Origin: Dyella_B nitratireducens
GTDB lineage: Bacteria; Pseudomonadota; Gammaproteobacteria; Xanthomonadales; Rhodanobacteraceae
Assembly: GCF_049532905.1 (NCBI RefSeq)
Contig: NZ_CP064032.1
Location: 5,208,001 to 5,272,000, forward strand
Reading direction: 5' to 3'
DNA: 64,000 nt
Below, in pieces: positions 43,411 to 51,619 of the stretch; the stretch's first letter is position 1, and each line of letters starts with the position of its first letter. Made by a program: the position numbers and the translations under genes. The notes beneath the pieces were generated by a model. That model was not told where the DNA came from, ran no database searches, and saw only the letters and a list, made by a program, of their open reading frames with translations.

Positions 43411-45573
43411 TCAGGCGACATCGGGGGCCGCTTTGTGGCGTACCGGAAATACCAGTTGCAGCGGGTTGGATAGAACGTAGCGCCACAATGCGCGATTGAT
43501 TTCCCGCCGTGCGCGGCGCTGCATGGGTCTGGCACGCAACGCCATCTGGAACGCCAGCGTGAAACTCACGGCCACGTTGAGCATGGCCATCACCGTTGTG
43601 CCTGCCAGCGACCACCAGATGTCGGATGTGGCGAATGCTTCGCGACCCAGTACGCCGATCGACGTACCGATCGAACCAGCCGCCACCGTGACGTGGCGCA
43701 CCTCGTACGGCAGCGCAAACGCGGTGAGAATCACCGGCACCAAACCAAGCATCATGCCTAGCGTGAAATTGCCAACAACGCCTGCAACGTTGTGCCGCGC
43801 GAAGTTCGCGAAACGTGCCGCGCCGCGTTCGCCCAGCACAAAACGCAGGCGACGGTTGTAGGAGAGCACATCGTATAGGCGATGCAGCACGAACCAGTTG
43901 TCAGCCCATCCGGACAACAGGCTTGACACCCATAGCAACACGCCCGTCATCGCAGCCCACAACGGCGTGGCGCCAAGCAGCGAAAACGAATGGATGGTGG
44001 TATGGGCCTTGGCCGGGTTGAGTAGATTGGCACCGAACAGATAGTGGACCACTAGCTGGATGACCAGACACCCAGGCAGCACCGCCACCAGGTTGCCGAA
44101 AATTGCTGCCGCCTGGGTGCGAATAAGCGCTACCACCGCCTGCACGAAATCATTCATGCCATGCGGCGTGCCGATGCCGTCCAGTTTCTGCGCCAACATC
44201 GGTGCGGTCATCGCCGGCTGCTTGGTGGCCAGCGTGAAGTGCATGAAATGCATCAACAGAAACGCCATCGCGTAGTTGATGCCGGCAAAGAAACCTTCAA
44301 CCATCGGATGCATGTGCAGGCTGAAGATAAAGAACTTGATATAGACCGCTGCGACCATCACCAAGCCGCCGCCGAAAGCCGCCCACAACATGTGCAAGTA
44401 ATTCTTGCGGTCGTAAGCGACGTAATGCTGGCCGTCCTCCGCACTGCGGTCGACCACCTTGCGTGCCAGCAGCGAGAAATTGCTGCGCATCAGGCTGCCG
44501 ACGCTGTGGCTGGCATGGTTGGCTTCGATGAGATCGGCAAACAGGCTCGCGATGGGCTGGGCTGAGCCGCCGTGCTGTCGGATGGCCAGCCATGCTTCGA
44601 GCAAGCGCTCGGCGCGCGTGATGCGCGCGCGCATCCGTTCGAGTTGGAACACGATGTCGACGTTGACGCCGTTTTCGTCAAGATGCGCGTGTACGTCGCG
44701 CAAGGCGCGGTGGCATTCGTCCAGCAAGGCGCGTAGGTAATTTACTTCCTGCAGCAATGTCCGGCTGACGCGTGCATGGCTTTCCGGTTCGTTCGAGGCG
44801 TCGTCGTCGGCCGCGGTTTCAATGGCGAGCATGGCGCGCGGAAGTTTGTAGAACGGCAACGCGTCGAGCCTTTTTTCGCTGAGTCGAGTGCGGATGGCCT
44901 TGGACAAGCCAGTGGAGCCGATCTGTCCGACCAGATTGTGCATCGCGGCCAGCAGTTCGACAGACAGCTGATCGTAGGATCGGGAAGCGCGGCGCTCCTC
45001 GCCACTCTCTGCGCGGGTAGACGCATCTTGTGCGGCCTGCCGATAAACGAACAGCTCGCTCAACTTATCAAGCAGTTCGCGTGGCAGTTCAGCCACCCAC
45101 CGCGCATCGTCGGCGGACGGAAACATCAGTGTGAACAAGTTCGACAGATCGCGACTGTTGGGAGCGATCGGAATCAGCGAATCCTGCAGGCGTTCGATCA
45201 ATGCACCGGTAAAACCCGAATGGGCCGGCATACCGGAATCGCACAGGAGCGCCATCGCATCCATGTCATGCACGATGCCTTGCACGGTCAAGGCGACGCG
45301 CGTCTTCCATTCGGGATTACGGTCGAGCAATTGCAGCAAATAGCGCAATCGCACATGGGGCGGGTATTTGGGCGCCTGGTCCGGCTGCTCCGCATCGCGG
45401 GCGATGGTGCCTTCGCGATGCAGCCAGTGCGAAACCTCAACCAGCCACTCGTTGCGCACCGCCAGCTCCGCGCGCGGATCGGCATGCGCCAGCAAGGCGT
45501 CGATCTGGCCACCGGTGCGCAAGGCATCGCGCCATTTGCGCCAGAAGTGGATGATGGATGTGAATACCGCCAT
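43411..45573 (-). CDS. COG4389 family protein (annotated as 'site-specific recombinase'), membrane protein
   Basis: 720 residues. The N-terminal 350 residues are soluble and helical; from about 390 to 690 there are six or more membrane helices (KNYLHMLWAAFGGGLVMVA..., MHFMHFTLATKQPAMTAPMLAQ, and others). This matches the COG4389 family, named after the gonococcal Gcr protein. The membrane helices and absence of a Ser- or Tyr-recombinase motif make a recombinase activity doubtful. It stands alone between the accessory region and ispA. True role unknown. Confidence 0.75.
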   Translation of the reverse strand: MAVFTSIIHFWRKWRDALRTGGQIDALLAHADPRAELAVRNEWLVEVSHWLHREGTIARDAEQPDQAPKYPPHVRLRYLLQLLDRNPEWKTRVALTVQGIVHDMDAMALLCDSGMPAHSGFTGALIERLQDSLIPIAPNSRDLSNLFTLMFPSADDARWVAELPRELLDKLSELFVYRQAAQDASTRAESGEERRASRSYDQLSVELLAAMHNLVGQIGSTGLSKAIRTRLSEKRLDALPFYKLPRAMLAIETAADDDASNEPESHARVSRTLLQEVNYLRALLDECHRALRDVHAHLDENGVNVDIVFQLERMRARITRAERLLEAWLAIRQHGGSAQPIASLFADLIEANHASHSVGSLMRSNFSLLARKVVDRSAEDGQHYVAYDRKNYLHMLWAAFGGGLVMVAAVYIKFFIFSLHMHPMVEGFFAGINYAMAFLLMHFMHFTLATKQPAMTAPMLAQKLDGIGTPHGMNDFVQAVVALIRTQAAAIFGNLVAVLPGCLVIQLVVHYLFGANLLNPAKAHTTIHSFSLLGATPLWAAMTGVLLWVSSLLSGWADNWFVLHRLYDVLSYNRRLRFVLGERGAARFANFARHNVAGVVGNFTLGMMLGLVPVILTAFALPYEVRHVTVAAGSIGTSIGVLGREAFATSDIWWSLAGTTVMAMLNVAVSFTLAFQMALRARPMQRRARREINRALWRYVLSNPLQLVFPVRHKAAPDVA

Positions 45574-45604
45574 GCCTATAACGTCCTTGCTGTCGTTGTC
45601 GGCT

Positions 45605-45634
45605 CGGCAAATCCGCCACCCTTCGGATTTGCCG
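45605..45634. repeat. Perfect stem-loop downstream of ispA
   Basis: CGGCAAATCCG (45605-45615) and CGGATTTGCCG (45624-45634) form 11 pairs around an 8-base loop. It lies in the 139 bp gap between ispA and the COG4389 gene, both on the minus strand. No T-run follows; it could stabilise the ispA transcript. Confidence 0.65.
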
Positions 45635-45712
45635 ATGGAGCCAAGTCTGGATCACTTGGCTTAAAGCTGCACGTTCCTGTGCGACATGTTTATTGCGTTA
45701 CGGAACGTGCGT

Positions 45713-46615
45713 TCAATGATCGCGCTGCTGAATGAAGTCTGCCAGCCACAGCAGAGGTTCGGCGTGATGGGAAATGTTGCGGGCCGCGTCGCGCGCCTCC
45801 TCGAACAAGGCGTCGGCGCGCTGTTTGGCCTGTTCCAGGCCGAGCAGGGACGGGAACGTGGACTTGTGCTGCGCGAGGTCTTTGCCGGCGGTCTTGCCCA
45901 GCGTGGCGGTGTCGGCGATCTGGTCGAGCACATCGTCCTGAATCTGGAAGGCCAGGCCGATGCACTTGCCGTAGCGCTCCAGCGCATGTGCCGCGGCCTG
46001 GGAGGCATTCGCCGCGATGCCGGCGAGCTGGCAGGTGACCAGGATCAGTGCGCCGGTCTTGCGGGCATGCAGCGACTCCAGCTGTGCGAGCGTCAGGGTC
46101 TTGTTTTCCGATGCCATGTCGACCGCTTGACCACCCACCATACCCAGCGAACCGGAGGCATGGGCGAGTGCACGGATCATGCGCACTTTCTGATCGGCAT
46201 CGAGCGCTTCGGTGATCGCCAGTACCTCGAAGGCGGAGGTCTGCAATGCATCACCCACGAGGATGCCGATGGCTTCGTCATAGGCTTTGTGCACGGTGGG
46301 ACGGCCGCGGCGGAGATCGTCGTTGTCCATTGCCGGCAGATCGTCGTGCACCAGCGAATAAGCGTGGATCAGCTCCACCGCACAGGCGCTTGCATCGAGC
46401 TTTTCGGCAGGCACACCCAGCGCTTCGCCGGCCGCGTAAACCATCAGGGCGCGCAGATGCTTGCCACCGTCGCAGGCATAGCGCATGGCTTCATGCAGTC
46501 GCTCCGGATCGGTGGAAGCGGCGGGAAGCAAGGCGTCCGTGCTGCGTTCCAGCCGCTTGAGATAGGCCGGTACGCGGTCGGCAAAGGCGGAAACCTCAGG
46601 GGAAGTCAGGCTCAT
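45713..46615 (-). CDS. ispA: Farnesyl/geranyl diphosphate synthase
   Basis: 300-residue trans-prenyltransferase. The first Asp-rich motif is LVHDDLPAMDNDDLRRG; the second is FQIQDDVLD. GGKHLRALMVYAAGE holds the diphosphate-binding Lys and Arg. The two residues between the first Asp pair and the next Asp, and the short-chain residues before it, fit a farnesyl diphosphate product. It probably supplies the squalene synthase encoded about 5 kb away. The start at the ATG at 46615 avoids an unneeded 5-residue extension. Confidence 0.92.
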   Translation of the reverse strand: MSLTSPEVSAFADRVPAYLKRLERSTDALLPAASTDPERLHEAMRYACDGGKHLRALMVYAAGEALGVPAEKLDASACAVELIHAYSLVHDDLPAMDNDDLRRGRPTVHKAYDEAIGILVGDALQTSAFEVLAITEALDADQKVRMIRALAHASGSLGMVGGQAVDMASENKTLTLAQLESLHARKTGALILVTCQLAGIAANASQAAAHALERYGKCIGLAFQIQDDVLDQIADTATLGKTAGKDLAQHKSTFPSLLGLEQAKQRADALFEEARDAARNISHHAEPLLWLADFIQQRDH

Positions 46616-46699
46616 TCGAAATCCGGGCAAAGCGGGCAGGAGAGGGAGGCGGCCTGTTGGGTCAATGACAGGCAGGCCGCAATTTTATCAGACGGGCTC

Positions 46700-48355
46700 T
46701 CAGGCCTCTCGGTACCAGAGCAGGATCACGCCCACCAGCATGAAGCAGCACGGCCATACCCAGCCCGCGATGCGTCCGCCACGCCCAGGCAGGCGCAGTT
46801 CCAGCCAACGGGCCCAGCCCGATGCCACGCCGGCCAAGGCGAGCGGCGTGTGGGTCAGCTCGATCAGCAACTGGTCCTTCACATTCGAGATCTGATGGCT
46901 ATGGGTAAGCAGCATCGCGCCACCTACCGACACCAACAGCGGAAAGACCAGCGCCGCCTTCGGGCTGTGCAAACGCCCCGTACGCACGGCCCATTCGAAT
47001 ACGCCGAACAGGATGATCAGCGCCACAAAGAAGCGATGCTGCGCGACCTCCACGTCGCGCCATGCCACCCAGAAACCCTCCTGGCCCATCGGCCACACTT
47101 CCGGGTCGGAGCGGACCAGGAGAAACCCGGCCATCAACAGGAATAGCAGCGGCCAGTGCTTGAGCCACCCCACGCCGGCGCGATTGAGCAGCGCAAGCAG
47201 GCCGATCACCAGGACGAAGATGCCGGCCCAATGGTGGTTGTACTCGGACCAAGCGATGTCATCGGCATTGCGCGGCGGCAACACACCCGAACCAGGAACA
47301 ATGGCTTGCCCGGCGGCCTGATGGCGCAGTCCGGCGTCCTTGTCCAGTTGCGCCTGCATTTCCGAGATGGCGAGCTGATCGTGGTCGGGCGAAGTGAGGC
47401 GCGGCCATGCCGGCGCATTGCGCACGGCAATTTCATGCAAGGTGACGCGATCGGCGGTGAGGTCCACCGCGGGCGGTACCGAGGTCAGTGATGCTGCCGC
47501 AAAGAAGATGGTGAAGCCGATGCCGATTTCCACTTCGGCAAAACGGCGCAGGCGAATCACCGAGGTATCCTGGTTCTTGCGCAGCCGCTCGGTCACCATC
47601 AGATTGCCGAGGCCAAGCAGCAGCAAGGCCAGGAACATCGCGATTTTCGCGCCGACCATCACGCCATACGCCGTGCCATAAAAGCCCGGTATGTCGCCGA
47701 TGTAGTACACGCACATCACCGAGCCGGAAATGATGATGCTGGCCACGCCGATCATCGACATGCGCGAGAAACGTGCACCGACGATGCGCCAGGCGTTCGC
47801 GTCATGCAGCTTGCTCAGCGCCAGCACGAAGCAGGGAATCGCGCCGATCCAGATGGCCGCGCCGAATTGATGCAAGCCTTCGACGAACAACAACAGCACA
47901 TTGTTGTCGAGGCGGGCGAAGGCGTGCGTGGTGAACGTTGCTGCCGTCAATTCCGCCGCGCCGATCAGCAGCGGCAGCACGGCGCCGACCAGCCCCGTGG
48001 ACATGCGCTGGCTCAGGCATGGAATCAGCAGCAGCGCGCAGAGAATCTTGATCGTGCCCGCAATCGCGAAGGGCGCTTGCATGACGTCGAGAAAGCTCAA
48101 ATCCACCGTGGACTTCACCACGGCCACCTGCAAGCCGACACCAGCCACTTCGGCGAGGATCAAGCCGATAGCGCTCCAGATGGTCAGCTTCGCGATGCGC
48201 CGTTCCAGCTCTGCACCCTGCGGTAGCAGATGCATGAAAGGGCGAACCAGGAAAACCAGGAACAGAATGCCACCCAGGGTCATCGACTGCGCGACGATGG
48301 TGATGCCGTGCAGGATGATGCTGAGGTAGCCGAAGATATCGACGAGAAGTTCCAC
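46700..48355 (-). CDS. copD: CopD-family copper protein with long C-terminal membrane extension
   Basis: 551 residues, about 12-14 membrane helices. The first 320 residues contain the CopD domain: LHQFGAAIWIGAIPCFVLAL and FYGTAYGVMVGAKIAMFLALLLLGLGN are its usual blocks, followed by EVEIGIGFTIFFAAASLTSVPP. The last 230 residues add five to six helices and several His residues (YNHHWAG, QHRFF, HSHQISN, ELTHTP) that could bind copper or heme. Ordinary CopD is about 300 residues. It is downstream of copC, with palindrome copy 5 between. Confidence 0.8.
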   Translation of the reverse strand: MELLVDIFGYLSIILHGITIVAQSMTLGGILFLVFLVRPFMHLLPQGAELERRIAKLTIWSAIGLILAEVAGVGLQVAVVKSTVDLSFLDVMQAPFAIAGTIKILCALLLIPCLSQRMSTGLVGAVLPLLIGAAELTAATFTTHAFARLDNNVLLLFVEGLHQFGAAIWIGAIPCFVLALSKLHDANAWRIVGARFSRMSMIGVASIIISGSVMCVYYIGDIPGFYGTAYGVMVGAKIAMFLALLLLGLGNLMVTERLRKNQDTSVIRLRRFAEVEIGIGFTIFFAAASLTSVPPAVDLTADRVTLHEIAVRNAPAWPRLTSPDHDQLAISEMQAQLDKDAGLRHQAAGQAIVPGSGVLPPRNADDIAWSEYNHHWAGIFVLVIGLLALLNRAGVGWLKHWPLLFLLMAGFLLVRSDPEVWPMGQEGFWVAWRDVEVAQHRFFVALIILFGVFEWAVRTGRLHSPKAALVFPLLVSVGGAMLLTHSHQISNVKDQLLIELTHTPLALAGVASGWARWLELRLPGRGGRIAGWVWPCCFMLVGVILLWYREA

Positions 48356-48391
48356 GGTAATGGCTCAGTCTGAAAATTTTGAGTTGCAGTC

Positions 48392-48468
48392 GCGTAGGTT
48401 GGGGTGCGAACCCCAACATGGATCGCGGCCAAGCATGGCGATGTTGGGGTTTGCACCCCAACCTACGC
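48392..48468. repeat. Recurrent palindromic element, copy 5
   Basis: Arms 48392-48419 and 48441-48468 (28 bp, one mismatch) around 21 bp. It lies between copC and copD, which are on the same strand; the copC stop is 19 bp away. The left arm has GCGAA in the small loop where the others have GCAAA. Confidence 0.9.
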
Positions 48469-48486
48469 AGTGATATCGGTGGATGA

Positions 48487-48855
48487 TTACTGCTTCGCCA
48501 CCACGGTAAATGGCAGATCGCCACGCGTGATGTGCCCGTCCAGCGCCAGCGCCTGCCAGCGCAGCGTGTATGCACCCGGTGCGAGATCGGCACTGGTGTC
48601 GATTTCGTTGCTTTTGCTGCCGGTGGCGATGGTCAGCACTTTCTCGCTTTTGTCGGGGCCGATCAGCAGCAGGCGCGAACGATGCTGGTCGATCTTGCTG
48701 TTGTACTTGAACATCATTTCCACGTGGCCGGCAGTGAGCGTGCCGTTCGGCTTGGGTGAGCTGTCGACGAGGATGGCGTGGGCGGAAGCGGTCACGCTGA
48801 CGAAGGCACAGGCCATGGCAACCAGGAACGATCCAAAACGATGACGCGGGGACAT
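48487..48855 (-). CDS. copC: Periplasmic copper-binding protein CopC
   Basis: 122 residues. The ATG at 48855 has AGGAG upstream. A signal peptide is cleaved just before HAILVDSSPKPNGT, which leaves the His at the new N-terminus as the typical Cu(II) ligand; a second His lies in LDGHITRG. The rest is a cupredoxin-like beta-sandwich (the RWQALALDGH ... PFTVVAK signature). It delivers copper to CopD. The hopanoid operon is upstream on the same strand, with a 47 bp gap. Confidence 0.88.
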   Translation of the reverse strand: MSPRHRFGSFLVAMACAFVSVTASAHAILVDSSPKPNGTLTAGHVEMMFKYNSKIDQHRSRLLLIGPDKSEKVLTIATGSKSNEIDTSADLAPGAYTLRWQALALDGHITRGDLPFTVVAKQ

Positions 48856-48902
48856 GGTGGGTTCTCCTAAAACACGGCCGCGGTCGCGGCGATTCGAAGA
48901 CG

Positions 48903-49631
48903 TTATCGATGCCATCCCAGGCTTGGCCCCGTCGCCGTAGCGACGGCACGGAGCGCCTGCGTGGCGCGTTGCATGCGTGAGTATAGTCGGGGCAGCTCAC
49001 CCCATAACGACGGATGCCGGCACAAGGCGGCCATCAGGTTCAGTGGGCGCGGGCGTCCCCACGCGTCCACGCTGCTGTTCAGTGCGTCGGGAATCGTGTC
49101 GTCGCATTCATCGACAATCGCGCGCAGTGCGAGGAACGGGAGGCCATGTTTCTCGGCCACGGCGGCGACGGCCGCGCTCTCCATGTCCACCGCCAGCGTT
49201 CCGTGGCGCCGATGCGCACTCACTTTGGCCGCGGGGGTCAGCAAGGGTGAGGCGACACTAAGCAAGGCATCTTCCGTAGGGAGCGACTTGGCGAGCCGCT
49301 GCTGCAGACGAATACGCCACTCAAGATCCGTGTAATACACGCGCCCCTCTTCATCCAGTACGCGTTCCGGGCAGAACAGCGCGCCATTGCGCAAATGCGT
49401 GCTGAGTGCGCCGGCCACCCCGAACACGGCCAGCGCCGAGACGCCTGCTTCAATCAGCATCTCCGCAGCGCGCTGGGCAGCCGCAGGCCCCATGCCGCTG
49501 AGGCACAACGCCGCGCCGTCGGTCAGCGTGGTGACGTGACCAGGCTTCGCGGTGTGCGAGGTAAGGGTGCTGGCTTCCGATGCGAGCGCGACGACGATGC
49601 CAGTCGTCTGAATGGCTTGAGTCGTGCTCAA
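48903..49631 (-). CDS. hpnG: Adenosylhopane nucleosidase/phosphorylase HpnG
   Basis: About 242 residues of the nucleoside phosphorylase/MTA-SAH nucleosidase family. In hopanoid synthesis HpnG removes adenine from adenosylhopane, giving ribosylhopane. GMGPAAAQRAAE is the base/phosphate-binding loop; GTLAVDMESAAVAAVAEK has the catalytic Met-Glu-Ser, and LRAIVDECDD the late Asp. There is no ATG in a good place; a TTG at 49631 makes a TTGA overlap with the stop of the cyclase gene and is preferred. Last gene of the leftward hopanoid operon. Confidence 0.85.
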   Translation of the reverse strand: MSTTQAIQTTGIVVALASEASTLTSHTAKPGHVTTLTDGAALCLSGMGPAAAQRAAEMLIEAGVSALAVFGVAGALSTHLRNGALFCPERVLDEEGRVYYTDLEWRIRLQQRLAKSLPTEDALLSVASPLLTPAAKVSAHRRHGTLAVDMESAAVAAVAEKHGLPFLALRAIVDECDDTIPDALNSSVDAWGRPRPLNLMAALCRHPSLWGELPRLYSRMQRATQALRAVATATGPSLGWHR

Positions 49632-51619
49632 GCCGCGGCCGATGACAACAACTGGCGGTAACGCGACAACGCCCACAACGGGAAGTACGCGGTGTAGCCG
49701 TGGTATTTCAGGTAGTACACGCGCGGGAAGCCGGGCGCATTGTGCATGGGGTTGGACCAGAAACCGTCGGATTGCTGATTGGCGAGCAAAAATTCGATGC
49801 CGCGACGTACCGATTCCGAATCCACTTCGCCTATGGCCATCTGCGCGAGCAGCGCCCACGCCGTGGATTGCGAAGTGCTCATCCCGCCATGGCTGCCGCG
49901 CAAGGCAGGATCGATATAGCTGTTGTTGGTTTCACCCCAACCGCCGTCCGTGTTCTGGCGCGAGCGCAGCCATTCGACCGCCTTGCGGATCATCGGCTGC
50001 TTGGGATCTTCGCCGGCCAGTGCCAGACCGGCCAGCACGCTCCACGTGCCGTAGATGTAGTTGCTGCCCCAGCGGCCCCAGAAGCTGCCGTCTTCGAGCT
50101 GCGTGGTGCGTAGATAGTCGACAGAGCGGCGCAGTGCTTCGCGATCCTGCGGACGGTCCAGCACACCCAGCGCGGCAATGACGCGGCCGGATACGTCCTC
50201 AGTGGGAGGATCGAGCAAGGCGCCGTGATCGGCGAACGGAATCGCGTTGAGGTAGTAGTAGGTGTTGTCCGCGTCGAAGGCCGCGAAACCACCGTTCTTC
50301 GATTGCAGGCCGATCATCCAGTCCGCGGCGCGATCGATATTCACGCGATGCCGCCCTGGTTCGCCGCGGCGGCGATCCTGGATGTGCAGCAGCGCGGCGG
50401 CGACGGCGGTGTCGTCGATATCCGGGTAATAAGCATTGTTGTACTGGAAAGCCCAGCCGCCTGGCTTGAGATCTGGCGCGCGCACGGCCCAGTCGCCTTT
50501 CAGTTCCAGTTCCTGCTTGGAGACGAGCCAGTCGATGGATTTGTCGATGGCGCCTTGTGTGTGCGCATCGTCGCTGGTATGCATCAGCGTGAGCGCACTC
50601 CACACCGTGTCCCAGATCGGAGACACGCAAGGCTGGCAATAGGCCGAGCCGTCGGCGCGATGCACGACCAGCTTCTGGATCGAACGCAGGCAGGTCTGCC
50701 GCGCAGGATGATCCTTCGGATAGCCGAGCAGCGCCATCGCTTCCAGGCTGTTGACCATCGGCGGGAAGATCGCACCGATACCATCTTCGCCATTGAGGCG
50801 TGGCATGAACCAGTCAACGGCTTTCTTTACCGCGCGCTGGCGTACTGACTTTGGAATAAACGGATCAATGATCGCACGAGCGATTTTGTCCACGGCCAGG
50901 AAGGTGCGGTTCAACAAGCCGCCGCAAAGGAAATAATGGCGCTCCTGCTCCGGCGGCGTGACGAACAGCTCGCGGATATGCACCTTGCGCGGATTGGCCG
51001 CCTTCGCCTTCAGCGAACAAAGAATGGTAAGCGGCACCAGCGTGGTGCGCGCCCAGTAGGAAATCTTGTCGATATGGAACGGAAACCAGCGCGGCAACAG
51101 CATGATTTCCACTGGCACGTATGGCGTGGCGCGCCACGGCACTTGTTCGAACAGCGCCAGCAGGATGCGCGTGAACACGTTGGCTTTGGCTGCGCCGCCG
51201 TGCGCAAGAATGGCCTTGCGCGCGATGCGCATATGCTCGGCCTCGGGATCGTCGCCCGCGGCTTTCAGTGCGTAGTACCCCTTGATCGTGCATGAGAGAT
51301 CAAGGTCGCCGCCGTAATACTGCGACCAGCCGCCGTGCCCGTCCTTCACCTGCGTGGCACGCAGATAGCGCGCCATTTTTTCCTGCAGCACATCGTCGAT
51401 GTCATCCATGTAGTGCATCATCAGGATGTATTCGGCGGTGATGGTGCAGTCCGATTCCAGCTCGAAGCACCAGTGGCCGTCTTCGTGTTGGCGCCCCAGC
51501 AAGGCCGCACGGCCGCGCTCGATTGCCTGATCCATCGTGCTGTTTTTGGCAGAGCCAAACAGATCGCGAGTGCTCAGGTCATCGGTGGCAACGGTGGCGG
51601 TCTTGGAGAACGGATTCAT
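49628..51619 (-). CDS. shc: Squalene--hopene cyclase
   Basis: 663 residues. Cyclises squalene to hopene and hopanol on the membrane surface. The catalytic motif DIDDTA is at residues 400-405 (protonating Asp402, equivalent to Asp376 of Alicyclobacillus); several QW repeats are visible (QxxDGGWGE, QxxDGFW, GSFWGRWG). The start ATG at 51619 overlaps the stop of the squalene synthase gene by 4 bp. Also called hpnF. Confidence 0.95.
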   Translation of the reverse strand: MNPFSKTATVATDDLSTRDLFGSAKNSTMDQAIERGRAALLGRQHEDGHWCFELESDCTITAEYILMMHYMDDIDDVLQEKMARYLRATQVKDGHGGWSQYYGGDLDLSCTIKGYYALKAAGDDPEAEHMRIARKAILAHGGAAKANVFTRILLALFEQVPWRATPYVPVEIMLLPRWFPFHIDKISYWARTTLVPLTILCSLKAKAANPRKVHIRELFVTPPEQERHYFLCGGLLNRTFLAVDKIARAIIDPFIPKSVRQRAVKKAVDWFMPRLNGEDGIGAIFPPMVNSLEAMALLGYPKDHPARQTCLRSIQKLVVHRADGSAYCQPCVSPIWDTVWSALTLMHTSDDAHTQGAIDKSIDWLVSKQELELKGDWAVRAPDLKPGGWAFQYNNAYYPDIDDTAVAAALLHIQDRRRGEPGRHRVNIDRAADWMIGLQSKNGGFAAFDADNTYYYLNAIPFADHGALLDPPTEDVSGRVIAALGVLDRPQDREALRRSVDYLRTTQLEDGSFWGRWGSNYIYGTWSVLAGLALAGEDPKQPMIRKAVEWLRSRQNTDGGWGETNNSYIDPALRGSHGGMSTSQSTAWALLAQMAIGEVDSESVRRGIEFLLANQQSDGFWSNPMHNAPGFPRVYYLKYHGYTAYFPLWALSRYRQLLSSAAA

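Noticed and set aside
45686..47146. 486-codon plus-strand frame across ispA and copD
   Set aside because: It spans two real genes on the other strand and their gap, and its composition is not protein-like.
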